This document shows, in pieces, positions 45,161 through 54,061 of a stretch of 64,000 nucleotides of DNA. Made by a program: the position numbers and the translations under genes. The stretch's first letter is position 1. The number at the start of each line of letters is the position of its first letter. Under the pieces are notes generated by a model. That model had not been told where the DNA came from. It ran no database searches and saw nothing but the letters and a program-made list of their open reading frames with translations. The stretch is taken from assembly GCF_000739935.1 (NCBI RefSeq), contig NZ_BBJU01000023.1:1-64000 (forward strand). Reading direction: 5' to 3'. The stretch is from Agrobacterium rubi TR3 = NBRC 13261. Its GTDB lineage: Bacteria; Pseudomonadota; Alphaproteobacteria; Rhizobiales; Rhizobiaceae.

Positions 45161-45862
45161 TTGAAGATAGCCGACATAAATTGGATGCAGGTTGAAGAGC
45201 GCGTCGCGGAAAACGATTGCTGCATTTTACCCATCGGCAGCGTCGAGCAGCATGCCTATCTCAGCCTCGCCACAGACATGATCCTTGCCGAGAAGATCGC
45301 GGTGGATGCCGCTGAGCCGCTGGGCATTCCGGTGTTTCCGGTCATGCCCTATGGCTTGGCGTCGTCCTTTGCGACCTTTCCGGGAACGCTGACCCTGTCG
45401 CTTTCCACCTATATCGGCGTGATCAGAGACCTGCTCGACAGCATGTACCGTTCAGGCTTCCGCCGCATCCTTGTCGTCAACGGCCACGGTGGCAATGTGC
45501 CAGCCACCACGGTTATCTCAGAGTGGCTGAACACGCATCCCGATGCATCCGTCAAATTCCATGACTGGTGGCGAGCGCCAAAGACGCTGGCCAAGGTGCA
45601 GGAGATCGATCCTGCCGCTTCGCATGCCTCATGGATGGAGAATTTTCCATGGACGCGCACGACGGATCAACGCCAGCCGGACACCTCCAAACCGCAAATC
45701 GACTACGCAGCGCTGGCGCGTGTCGGCGCAGCACGCAAACGCGAATTGCTGGGCGATGGCAATTATCACGGGCTCTACCAGCGACCGGATGAAGACATGC
45801 TTGATATCTGGGATGTGGCCGTGAGGGAAACGCGCGCGCTTCTGGAGGCCGACTGGCACTGA
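45161..45862 (+). CDS. Creatininase-family metal-dependent amidohydrolase
   Basis: The product of about 233 residues has the family metal motif GSVEQHAYLSLATD (Glu, His and Asp ligands) and LVVNGHGGNVPATTV. The usual GPHL after EQH is replaced by AYLS, so substrate choice may differ from creatininases proper. Family members open lactam rings or cleave small amides. The frame is open from 44993, but that stretch crosses the operator sites and is AT-rich; TTG 45161 with GAGGA before it gives normal family length. It is the first gene of the plus-strand arm. Confidence 0.85.
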   Translation: MKIADINWMQVEERVAENDCCILPIGSVEQHAYLSLATDMILAEKIAVDAAEPLGIPVFPVMPYGLASSFATFPGTLTLSLSTYIGVIRDLLDSMYRSGFRRILVVNGHGGNVPATTVISEWLNTHPDASVKFHDWWRAPKTLAKVQEIDPAASHASWMENFPWTRTTDQRQPDTSKPQIDYAALARVGAARKRELLGDGNYHGLYQRPDEDMLDIWDVAVRETRALLEADWH

Positions 45863-45925
45863 CAACCACACGGATATCTTTAAAACGACGGGAAAACCCG
45901 CACAAGACGGGAGAACTGGGAACGC

Positions 45926-46897
45926 ATGTTTGGCTTTATCCTGCAAAGACTATGGCAGGCGCTCATCGTGGTCATCGCCATGTCGGCGCTCGTGTTCTGC
46001 GGCGTCTACGCTGTCGGCAATCCGATCGATGTGCTGATCTCTCCCGACGCGACGCAGGACATCCGCGCCGCCGTGATTGCGCAATATGGTCTGGACCAGC
46101 CGCTGTGGCAGCAATATTTCACCTTCGTCGGCCGCATCCTGCACGGCGATTTCGGACGGTCCTTTGTCTATAATATGCCCGTCAGCGAGTTGATCCTGAC
46201 CCGCCTGCCGGCAACGTTGGAATTGACGCTGGCGGCCGTGCTGTTTGCCAGCCTGGTTGGCATACCCATCGGCATGTATGCCGGCTACCGCCCGCATAGC
46301 CCAGTCTCGCGCGCCATCATGACGCTGTCCATTCTGGGCTTTTCCGTGCCGACCTTCTGGTTCGGACTGATGCTGATCATGGTCTTTGCGGTTCAATGCG
46401 GGTGCATGCCTGCTGGTGGGCGGGGGGAAACGGCGAGCCTCTTCGGTGTCGATTTCAGCTTCCTGACCGGCGATGGACTTTCCCACCTGATATTGCCCGC
46501 GCTGAATCTGGCGCTGTTCAAGTTCTCCCTGATGATCCGTCTTGCGCGTGCCGGTACGCGTGAACTGATGCTGAGCGATACGGTGAAATTTGCCCGTGCC
46601 GCCGGTCTTTCGGAATTTACGGTGCTGAGCCGCCATGTTCTGCGACTGATCTCAATCCCGCTTGTGACCGTCTTCGGACTGGAACTCGGCTCGACGCTGG
46701 CATTCGCGGTCGTGACCGAGACGATCTTCTCGTGGCCGGGGCTTGGCAAACTCATCATCGACAGCATCACCTCGCTTGATCGTCCCGTCATGGTCGCCTA
46801 CCTGATGTTCGTCGCCCTTCTGTTCATCGTCATCAATCTCGTGGTCGATCTCGTTTATGCGCTGCTCGACCCGCGCTTGAGAAAGGGGCGTGCCTAA
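45926..46897 (+). CDS. Peptide ABC importer permease (DppB-like)
   Basis: The 323-residue permease opens with QRLWQALIVVIAMSALVF and has the DppB-type pattern YGLDQPLWQQYFTFVGRILHGDFGRS. Its EAA-like loop is LSDTVKFARAAGLSEFTVL, and it ends VDLVYALLDPRLRKG. It starts 63 bases after the creatininase gene and overlaps the next permease by one base. It should work with the binding protein encoded on the other strand. Confidence 0.92.
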   Translation: MFGFILQRLWQALIVVIAMSALVFCGVYAVGNPIDVLISPDATQDIRAAVIAQYGLDQPLWQQYFTFVGRILHGDFGRSFVYNMPVSELILTRLPATLELTLAAVLFASLVGIPIGMYAGYRPHSPVSRAIMTLSILGFSVPTFWFGLMLIMVFAVQCGCMPAGGRGETASLFGVDFSFLTGDGLSHLILPALNLALFKFSLMIRLARAGTRELMLSDTVKFARAAGLSEFTVLSRHVLRLISIPLVTVFGLELGSTLAFAVVTETIFSWPGLGKLIIDSITSLDRPVMVAYLMFVALLFIVINLVVDLVYALLDPRLRKGRA

Positions 46898-47772
46898 TGC
46901 GCGACACTCCGTTCTACCGGTTTCTGGATGAATTTCGCGGCAACAAGGTCGCTCTTGGTGCTGCCGTGATGGTGTTCATCATCGTGCTGATCGCCCTCAT
47001 TGCACCGCTTGTCACGCCACAAGACCCTTACGATCTTGCGCATCTGGTGCTGCGCGACGCTCGCCGTCCACCAGGTTATGTCGGCACTGGCGGTTACACC
47101 CACTGGCTGGGCACGGATTCGCAAGGTCGCGATCTTCTGTCAGCCATCATCTATGGCCTGCGCATCTCGCTGCAAATGGGCATCATCGCCGGTGGCGTCG
47201 CCTTCGTCATCGGGGCCGTCGTCGGCTGCGCGGCTGCCTATATTGGCGGGCGTTTCGAAAGCCTCGTCATGCGCATTGTGGACTTGCAGCTTTCGTTCCC
47301 GGCTATCCTGCTCGCCTTCGTCATTGCTGCCGTGCTGGGACAAGGTCGTTACCAGCTGATCCTCGCACTGATCTTTGCGCAATACGCCTACTTTGCCCGC
47401 ACCGCCCATGGTGCCGCCGCTGCTGAACGGCAGAAGGATTATGTCGAGGCAGCGCTCTCCATTCCGCTTTCCTCCTGGCGCGTAGTCCTGAAACACATCC
47501 TGCCAAATTCTCTGCCGCCGCTCATCGTTGTTGCGACCGTACAGGTAGCGAGTGCCATTTCGCTCGAAGCCACACTCTCTTTCCTCGGCGTTGGACTGCC
47601 GCCAACCGAGCCGTCGCTCGGCATGCTGATCGCCAACGGCTTCCAATATTTGCTGTCGGGTCGCTACTGGATTTCGATCTATCCCGGTGTCGCGCTGATC
47701 CTCTTCATCGTGTCGCTCAACATCGTCGGTGACCAGATACGCGACCAGCTCAACCCGAGGCTTCGCAGATGA
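46897..47772 (+). CDS. Peptide ABC importer permease (DppC-like)
   Basis: The 291-residue permease has WLGTDSQGRDLLSAIIYGLR, the DppC hallmark, and the coupling loop QKDYVEAALSIPLSSWRVVL. It ends NIVGDQIRDQLNPRLRR. Its start shares one base with the previous stop and its end overlaps the ATPase gene by four bases, so the three genes are translationally coupled. Confidence 0.92.
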   Translation: MRDTPFYRFLDEFRGNKVALGAAVMVFIIVLIALIAPLVTPQDPYDLAHLVLRDARRPPGYVGTGGYTHWLGTDSQGRDLLSAIIYGLRISLQMGIIAGGVAFVIGAVVGCAAAYIGGRFESLVMRIVDLQLSFPAILLAFVIAAVLGQGRYQLILALIFAQYAYFARTAHGAAAAERQKDYVEAALSIPLSSWRVVLKHILPNSLPPLIVVATVQVASAISLEATLSFLGVGLPPTEPSLGMLIANGFQYLLSGRYWISIYPGVALILFIVSLNIVGDQIRDQLNPRLRR

Positions 47773-49496
47773 CACCAACAACGACCGCAACATCTGCGAC
47801 ACCGCTTCTCGACGTCACCAATCTGAAGACGTGGTTCCCCAGTGGGCGAGGCGAAGTGAAGGCCGTCGATGGCATCTCCTTTTCTGTCGCGCCCGGTGAA
47901 GTGCTGGGTCTGGTTGGTGAATCCGGCTCGGGCAAATCGATCACCGGTTTCTCCATCATCGGCCTCATTGATGAACCCGGCCGTATCGTTGAGGGCTCGA
48001 TCAAGCTGGAGGGCCGGGAACTCGTCGGCCTGCCTGCCCACGAATTGCGCGCCATTCGCGGTAAAGTCATATCCATGGTCTTTCAGGACCCGATGATGAC
48101 GCTGAACCCGGTTCTGAGCATCGGCACGCAGATCAAGCTGGCACTGGAAGCCCACGAAAACATCAGCAGTTCGGACGCACGTGAACGGGCGATCAAGGCC
48201 TTGGCTCAGGTGCGGATCAGCGATCCCGAACGCAAGGTCGATTTCTTCCCACATCAGTTTTCCGGCGGCATGCGCCAGCGCGTGGCAATCGCCATCGCTT
48301 TGCTTCACCGGCCCAAGCTGATTATCTGCGATGAGCCTACAACGGCGCTCGACGTCTCGATCCAGGCTGAAATTCTGGCGGAGATGAAAGAACTGGTCGC
48401 TGACCTCGGCACCGCACTGATCTGGATCAGCCATGACCTTGCGGTCGTCTCCTCCATTGCCGACCGCGTGGCCGTGATGAAGTCCGGCAAGATCGTTGAG
48501 ATCGGCCCGGCGCTGGGCGTTTTGACGAAACCGCAGCACGAGTACACCAAGGCCCTGCTTGAAGCGTTGCCGTCGCGCGCCAAACCGGGTGAGCTGTTGT
48601 TGCGCGGCAGCGGCATTACGGATGCGGCACCGCCGCCACGAAAAGCGGCGACCGCCAATCTGCCTCCGCTTGGCAGCCCCTATCTGGTCATCGATAACGC
48701 GGTAAAGCGCTTCGAAAAGCCGGTGGGTATTCTGCACGGTCTGGCCATCAAGTCTGGCCTTTCACAGCCCGTAGCTGTTGTCAAAGCCGTCGATGGGGTC
48801 TCGATTACCGTCAATCGCGGCGAAGTGCTGGGGCTGGTGGGCGAATCCGGCTCCGGGAAATCGACGCTTGGGCGCATGGCAGCCGGTATCACCGTGCCAA
48901 CGGCTGGCGCGATCCGCCTCAATGGTCAGCCTGTCATGAGTGCCGGGCGCAGCCCGTCGAAAATCACCACGCGGATTCAGACCATCTTTCAGGACCCATT
49001 TGCCTCGCTCAACGGCCGCATGCGCATTGGCGATATCGTTGCCGAAGGCCCGCTGGCACACCGGCTGGTCAGCCGCGCAGAGGCACCGGATTACGTCAGG
49101 CGATGGCTGGCTGCGGTGGGGCTGGACCCTGCTTTCGCCAACCGTTTCCCGCACCAGTTTTCCGGCGGTCAGCGGCAGCGCATCGCCATTGCCCGCGCGC
49201 TGGCCATGCAGCCTGACGTGATCGTCTGCGATGAACCCGTCGCATCGCTGGATGTCTCGATACAAGCGCAGATCATCAATCTGCTGATCCGCCTGCGGTC
49301 AGAGCTCGATCTTTCGCTGCTGTTCATCAGCCACGATCTGTCGGTGGTTCGTCATCTCTGCGACCGCGTAGCCATCATGTATCAGGGCCGCATCGTTGAA
49401 GAGGGCGCAACAAGCGCAATCTACACTGATCCGCAGCACGATTATACCAAGCGATTGCTGGCTGCCGTTCCAGTCCTGCCGCAAGCTGCCGAATAA
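47769..49496 (+). CDS. Fused double ATPase of the peptide importer (DppD-DppF fusion)
   Basis: The 575-residue protein joins both ATPase halves usually made separately. Half one has Walker [10 protein letters not shown] near residue 55, signature FSGGMRQRVAIAIAL and [12 protein letters not shown]. Half two begins near 300, with Walker [10 protein letters not shown] near 360, signature [15 protein letters not shown] and VIVCDEPVASLD. An Ala/Pro-rich linker (near 285-297) joins them. The two other peptide importers in this window keep the halves separate. Fusion ensures equal amounts. Confidence 0.93.
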   Translation: MTPTTTATSATPLLDVTNLKTWFPSGRGEVKAVDGISFSVAPGEVLGLVGESGSGKSITGFSIIGLIDEPGRIVEGSIKLEGRELVGLPAHELRAIRGKVISMVFQDPMMTLNPVLSIGTQIKLALEAHENISSSDARERAIKALAQVRISDPERKVDFFPHQFSGGMRQRVAIAIALLHRPKLIICDEPTTALDVSIQAEILAEMKELVADLGTALIWISHDLAVVSSIADRVAVMKSGKIVEIGPALGVLTKPQHEYTKALLEALPSRAKPGELLLRGSGITDAAPPPRKAATANLPPLGSPYLVIDNAVKRFEKPVGILHGLAIKSGLSQPVAVVKAVDGVSITVNRGEVLGLVGESGSGKSTLGRMAAGITVPTAGAIRLNGQPVMSAGRSPSKITTRIQTIFQDPFASLNGRMRIGDIVAEGPLAHRLVSRAEAPDYVRRWLAAVGLDPAFANRFPHQFSGGQRQRIAIARALAMQPDVIVCDEPVASLDVSIQAQIINLLIRLRSELDLSLLFISHDLSVVRHLCDRVAIMYQGRIVEEGATSAIYTDPQHDYTKRLLAAVPVLPQAAE

Positions 49497-49516
49497 AATA
49501 CGAGGGAGAACGAGAT

Positions 49517-50401
49517 ATGGAACCGTGGGAATGGGACGAGACTACTTGGCGCGGCAAGGTCGAAAAAGTACGGGCCGGTCGTTCGCTGAAGCCGAAGGCC
49601 TGGAAGAACGGTGCCCGATGCGCTGTTGCCCTCTCTTTCGATAGCGACCACGAAACCAATGAATTGCGTGACGGTGGGGAATCCATCGGTCGTCTCTCGC
49701 AGGGGCAATATGGCAACCGCCGGGGCGTGCCGCGCATTCTGGAAACCCTGAAACGAGCAGACGTTCCCGCCACCTTTTTCGTCCCCGCGGTCGCTACGCT
49801 TCTTTACCCTGACGAGCAGAAACGTGTCATTGCCGAGGGTCACGAGATCGGTCTGCACGGCTGGATTCACGAGGTGAATACGAAAGTGCCTCCTGAAAAG
49901 GAGCGCGAACTTCATCTGCGCGCCGCCGACACGATTGAGAAGATCACCGGCGTCCGCGCCGTGGGCATGCGCACCCCATCCTGGGATTTCTCGGCCGTCA
50001 CGCTGGAGATTGAGCGCGAACTCGGGCTTCTCTATGACAGCTCTCTGATGGCAGATGATGATCCCTATGAGCTGATCGAGAACGGCGAGCCGACCGGCAT
50101 GGTGGAGTTGCCGGTGGAATGGATCAGGGACGATGCGGTTTATTTCAACATGAACCGTTTCACCGCCCACCGCCCTTATACACCACCTCCTGCCGTGCTC
50201 GACATTTTCAAGCGCGAGTTCGACCGCGCCTATCAGGAAGGTGGCCTGTTCCTGTTGACCATGCATCCGCACGTGTCCGGTTACCGCTCGCGTATCTTCA
50301 TCCTCGAAGAGCTGATCCAGCATATCCAAAGCCATGACGACGTGTGGTTCGGTACCCATGCCGACATTGCCCGTTACGCCAAGGAGAATGCTGATGACTG
50401 A
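49517..50401 (+). CDS. Polysaccharide deacetylase-fold hydrolase (PuuE/cyclic amidase-like)
   Basis: The 294-residue cytosolic protein lacks a signal peptide. It has a NodB-type core: ALSFDSDHETNE (catalytic Asp and metal Asp/His area), HEIGLHGWIHE (metal His pair), MRTPSWDFS and LTMHPHVSGYRSR. RGVPRILETLKRADVPATFF is typical of the PuuE allantoinase/HpPgdA-like branch, which acts on cyclic amides or related C-N bonds rather than extracellular glycans. Absence of export and the operon context fit an intracellular amidohydrolase. Confidence 0.85.
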   Translation: MEPWEWDETTWRGKVEKVRAGRSLKPKAWKNGARCAVALSFDSDHETNELRDGGESIGRLSQGQYGNRRGVPRILETLKRADVPATFFVPAVATLLYPDEQKRVIAEGHEIGLHGWIHEVNTKVPPEKERELHLRAADTIEKITGVRAVGMRTPSWDFSAVTLEIERELGLLYDSSLMADDDPYELIENGEPTGMVELPVEWIRDDAVYFNMNRFTAHRPYTPPPAVLDIFKREFDRAYQEGGLFLLTMHPHVSGYRSRIFILEELIQHIQSHDDVWFGTHADIARYAKENADD

Positions 50402-51149
50402 CGTGACCCGCAAAGTGGCACTCATCACCGGCGGTGGTCGTGGCATTGGCCGCGCCTGTGCGCTGGATCTCGCAAAGCATGGCTTCGATATCGTTCTTGT
50501 CGATCTGATCGAGGACGATCTGGCGCGAACCGCAGCAGAAATCCGCGACCTGTCGCGCAAAGCACTTACCTTCGTCGCCGATGTGTGTGAACACAAGCGT
50601 GCTGCTGAGATCGTGGCGGAGGTCGATGCGACGTGGGGGCGGATCGACGTTCTCTTCAACAATGCCGGTCGCCCCATGCCGAAGGGGATCGTGGAAATCA
50701 CGGAGGAGGAGTTCGATACCACCATCGACATCAACCTCAAGGGTGCTTTTAACTACATCCAGCCGACAGTGCCCTTGATGCGCCGCAATGGTGGCGGGCG
50801 GATCATCAATATGTCGTCCATGAACGCGCATACAGGCGGCGTCACCAGTGCCGTCAGCAAGTTCTCATACACGGCGGCCAAGGCTGGCATATTGGGAATG
50901 ACCAAAGCCCTTGCGAAGGAGCTTGCTCCTGAGATCGTCGTCAATGCCATCTGTCCCGGCGTCATCAAGACGGAGCGCTCGAACGCAATGATCGACGCGC
51001 GAGAAGCGCAGCTCGCAGCAGGCATAGCGATGAAACGAGTTGGCACGCCGCAGGATGTTGCAAGCGTCGTGACATTTCTCGCAACGTCAGAGCCCAATTT
51101 TCTGACGGGCCAGGATATCCAAATCGATGGAATGCAGTGGGTAAGGTGA
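50394..51149 (+). CDS. Short-chain dehydrogenase/reductase
   Basis: This 251-residue SDR has the cofactor loop TGGGRGIGRA, the NNAG motif, catalytic Ser in INMSSMNAH and YTAAK (Tyr and Lys). Acidic VDLIEDD after the second strand suggests NAD(H) rather than NADP(H). AAGGAG precedes ATG 50394, which overlaps the previous gene by eight bases. It is the last gene of the plus-strand arm and probably oxidises or reduces a product of the hydrolases. Confidence 0.9.
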   Translation: MTDVTRKVALITGGGRGIGRACALDLAKHGFDIVLVDLIEDDLARTAAEIRDLSRKALTFVADVCEHKRAAEIVAEVDATWGRIDVLFNNAGRPMPKGIVEITEEEFDTTIDINLKGAFNYIQPTVPLMRRNGGGRIINMSSMNAHTGGVTSAVSKFSYTAAKAGILGMTKALAKELAPEIVVNAICPGVIKTERSNAMIDAREAQLAAGIAMKRVGTPQDVASVVTFLATSEPNFLTGQDIQIDGMQWVR

Positions 51150-51311
51150 CGTCTGCTAGAGTGATGCAGGGGAAATCATCGGCATTACATAATCAAGTAG
51201 TCTCAACATAGGTAAATAGCGCGCAAACGCTGCGCGCTAAGCTTATGAAGAGCACAACAGCTTGCGCTCTGAATCGGCAAGGGCGCCCTTACCGCTTGCC
51301 TATCGAATAAC

Positions 51312-51710
51312 CTAATCCAGCAATTCTGCGGGCACCTTGCCACCGTTTTCAGACAGTTTTTTCATGAGCGCCTTGTGAAGCCATGTGTTCATTTCGGCGG
51401 AACCGTTGAGCTCGCCTGTGTAACCCAATTCCTGCGCGAGTTCTTTTCTCTCGGAAAGGCTGGCATCCATTTTCAGGGCTTTCATCAAGTCCGTAATAGA
51501 ATGTTTCCAGTTCAACGTCTGACCGCTGCTCTTCACCGCCGCATCAAGCTGCGCTGCAACGTCGACAGGTTGAGATGACGACGTGGTCGGAGCCGATGGC
51601 TCAGAGACAGATGATGGTGCGGGTGTGGGTTCTGCCGCCGAAGGTGATGCAGGGGCTGCGTTCGCCGATCCGCCAAAAATGGCGTCCTTGATCTTATTGA
51701 ATATGCTCAT
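51312..51710 (-). CDS. DUF3597 family protein
   Basis: The 132-residue product begins MSIFNKIKDAIFG, passes through an Ala/Pro/Ser-rich stretch (residues 17-47) and ends in a folded domain: VDVAAQLDAAV, LNWKHSITDLMKALKMDASL and RKELAQELGYTGE. This order is characteristic of DUF3597, whose function is unknown. The frame extends upstream to 51836, but GGAGCAAAC precedes ATG 51710 and the family starts there. It is monocistronic, convergent with the SDR gene. Confidence 0.88.
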   Translation of the reverse strand: MSIFNKIKDAIFGGSANAAPASPSAAEPTPAPSSVSEPSAPTTSSSQPVDVAAQLDAAVKSSGQTLNWKHSITDLMKALKMDASLSERKELAQELGYTGELNGSAEMNTWLHKALMKKLSENGGKVPAELLD

Positions 51711-51911
51711 AATGTTTGCTCCCAGTATATTTATAATGCAAAGCCCAACGGGGAGCGGCCGACATCCGTTCCGAATAAATATAAGAAAAGCCAAACAAAA
51801 ATTACTTCTGCTGTAACGGGCGAGCGACGTTTTCACGCCGACAGTGGTTCTCGAAAAACAACGCTCATGTTTTTTAATCCGTTTGAGAAATCATACCGAA
51901 TTACGGGGTAG

Positions 51912-53192
51912 CTATTCATGATTCTTCAAACCACACCATTCGGCGATAAACAACGCCAGAACCCGCGTTGTTTCTTTCATGCTGGCCAAATCAGTACGCT
52001 CGCGAGGAGAATGGCTGTCATGCCCTCGCCCACCATAGCAAAGTGCGGGAATGTCATAATAGAGATTGTATTGGCGCGTGTCGCTGGTGGCCGTCATGCT
52101 GAAGCTTTCGAGATTTGAACCGAAGACCGCGAAATGGCTACGCGCAAGGACTGCCTCTGCTTCGCTTCCGGGTTCGAAAACGTGGCCATCTGCCTGGAAA
52201 CCGATCCAGCTTAGTGTCGGCACGCGTTCGGTAGAAAGCCGAGCGGCACAATCCCTGACACACTCGGCGATACGCTCACGCACTTGAGACAATGGATGTC
52301 CTGGCAGGACGGAAAGTCTGCATTCGATCTCACACCACGACGGGACAGATCCCAGCCAATCGCCTCCCTGAATTTTTCCGAGACTGAATTTGACCGGATT
52401 TTCGATGTGGTTGAACCATGGATGCGATTTTGCTTCTTCATTGATGCGTTGCGTCAGCAATTCCAGAGCCTGAACATATTCATACGCTGCAAGAATTGCG
52501 TTGGACGTTCGGTCGAAATTCAAGACATGGCCGGGTTTTCCAAGCACACGCAGCCGAAACCAGACGGAACCCAATTCAGCACGGATCAATCTGTTGTCGA
52601 GCGATTCCGGAATAAAAACGGCATCGGCCCGGTAGCCTCGTTCCAGTGTTGCCAATGCACCGTTACCAGTGCACTCTTCCTCACTTACCGTTTGCACCAA
52701 AACCTTACCAGCTGGCACGTATCCAATGCGCTTTAGCGCGTCCAGGGCGAACACGATTTCCGCAACGCCCACCTTCATGTCGTTTGCGCCGCGCGCCCAC
52801 ATAAATCCATTTTCGATACGCGGCTCGAACGGGGGACGCTCCCACAATTCATCAGCTCCTGGCGGAACAACATCAATATGCCCCTGAAGAATGAGGCTGC
52901 GGCCCGGTAAAGCGCTGTCATCGACTGTGGCAACGACTTGAATGGCTTTGGTGTAGTCAACGTCCACGACGGGCGAAAAGCCGGGCTTTCCTTCAATGTT
53001 CACGTCCGCAATGGCAAACCTGTCCACTATCCACCTGCGCGCAGAAAATTCCTGCGCCAGCCAGTCCTGACAGGCAGCCTCGTTCCCGCGCACGGAATCG
53101 AAAGAGACAAGTTTCGACAACCATTGAACCTGGTCGTCAAAGCTCTTTTCAATTGCATCTTCCAGTAAGCCGTTAAGATTTGACGGGTTCAT
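51912..53192 (-). CDS. M20-family peptidase/deacylase (ArgE/DapE-like)
   Basis: The 426-residue metallo-hydrolase has LQGHIDVVPPGADELW (metal His and Asp), RGANDMKVGV (bridging Asp), VSEEECTGNGAL (catalytic Glu pair) and the C-terminal RGHDSHSPRERTD (last metal His). Family members remove acyl groups from amino acids or cleave small peptides. GGGAGGTAGCA precedes ATG 53192; the open frame goes 13 codons further. It is divergent from the GAF protein and hydantoinase-type operon, so it may process the same compound. Confidence 0.9.
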   Translation of the reverse strand: MNPSNLNGLLEDAIEKSFDDQVQWLSKLVSFDSVRGNEAACQDWLAQEFSARRWIVDRFAIADVNIEGKPGFSPVVDVDYTKAIQVVATVDDSALPGRSLILQGHIDVVPPGADELWERPPFEPRIENGFMWARGANDMKVGVAEIVFALDALKRIGYVPAGKVLVQTVSEEECTGNGALATLERGYRADAVFIPESLDNRLIRAELGSVWFRLRVLGKPGHVLNFDRTSNAILAAYEYVQALELLTQRINEEAKSHPWFNHIENPVKFSLGKIQGGDWLGSVPSWCEIECRLSVLPGHPLSQVRERIAECVRDCAARLSTERVPTLSWIGFQADGHVFEPGSEAEAVLARSHFAVFGSNLESFSMTATSDTRQYNLYYDIPALCYGGRGHDSHSPRERTDLASMKETTRVLALFIAEWCGLKNHE

Positions 53193-53267
53193 TGCTACCT
53201 CCCGAATGGGTTGAAGGGCACACTGTTGCATACGGCCTCCTCAATCATAATATCAACGGTCCATCCA

Positions 53268-53332
53268 GTCGACAAATAAAATACATTAATTTTGCTGCTA
53301 GAGCTTTGATCGCATATTTCTTGTCGACAAAT
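53268..53332. promoter_or_regulatory. Two GTCGACAAAT direct repeats in the divergent promoter region
   Basis: GTCGACAAAT occurs at 53268-53277 and again at 53323-53332, 55 bases apart. The second lies within the palindrome TTGTCGACAA (53321-53330). Both stand between the M20 hydrolase and the GAF protein gene in an AT-rich stretch. They may bind the local regulator; which protein that is remains unknown, since no classical DNA-binding gene lies beside it. Confidence 0.5.
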
Positions 53333-53429
53333 GGTATTTACGTGTTAACAATTGTTTAGAGGGACCAAACTCGTTTTGGTTACCGGGGACGACAGATACA
53401 AATCTTGTGTGCATTTCTAAGGCTATGCC

Positions 53430-53984
53430 ATGGACAAGCCATATGACGACGAAAAAATATGGCGGTTAGCCGCAGGTCCGCAGGCTGCGGCGTCGGTTTT
53501 TTCCTATCTCCGAGACGGCTTACAGACCGACATTGGCTGCGGTTTGATGACGGCGTCTGTGTATGATCTGCAACAGATGCGATCGCGTCGTGTCTTTTCT
53601 GAAAATCAAATCGCCTACCCGGTTGGGAACTTCAAGCGTCTCGATAAAAACCTGTATTTCGAAGAGGTCATCGTCAAAAAACAGCACTTTTCCTCCACGA
53701 CGATCGAGGAAATTGCGGTCGTCTTTTTTGATTGGGAAAAAATCCGTGACCTGGGGTTCGAGTCCAATCTCAACATCCCCGCGATTGCCGATGATCAGGT
53801 CATCGGATCTGTCAATCTGCTGGCGAAAAAAGGCCATTATACGCGCGCTGTCGTCGAAAAAGCCTTGCGTTGGCAACCCGTCGTCACGCTGGCGTTCCTG
53901 CTTCTGAACACGCAAGGTCAGGAGTTTGCGACGTTCGATCCGTCAGCGGATGTAGAATTCAAAGCTGAGACCGAAGGCGGATAA
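53430..53984 (+). CDS. Stand-alone GAF-like sensor protein
   Basis: The 184-residue protein is dominated by one GAF-like domain: LTASVYD-type GLMTASVYDLQQM, YPVGNFKRL, and NIPAIADDQVIGSVNLLAKKGHYT, which matches the late GAF strands. No DNA-binding, kinase or GGDEF domain is attached and no membrane segment is seen. It heads the importer/hydantoinase operon (77 bases to the next gene). It may sense the imported ligand or be an enzyme-like GAF protein. Function unknown. Confidence 0.75.
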   Translation: MDKPYDDEKIWRLAAGPQAAASVFSYLRDGLQTDIGCGLMTASVYDLQQMRSRRVFSENQIAYPVGNFKRLDKNLYFEEVIVKKQHFSSTTIEEIAVVFFDWEKIRDLGFESNLNIPAIADDQVIGSVNLLAKKGHYTRAVVEKALRWQPVVTLAFLLLNTQGQEFATFDPSADVEFKAETEGG

Positions 53985-54061
53985 TCGCCTCGCCTGCAGC
54001 ATGAAAACCAACGAGAGCCGCAAAGGCCGGACTGACCTTTCAGAGCAGTATGGAGCTTAAA

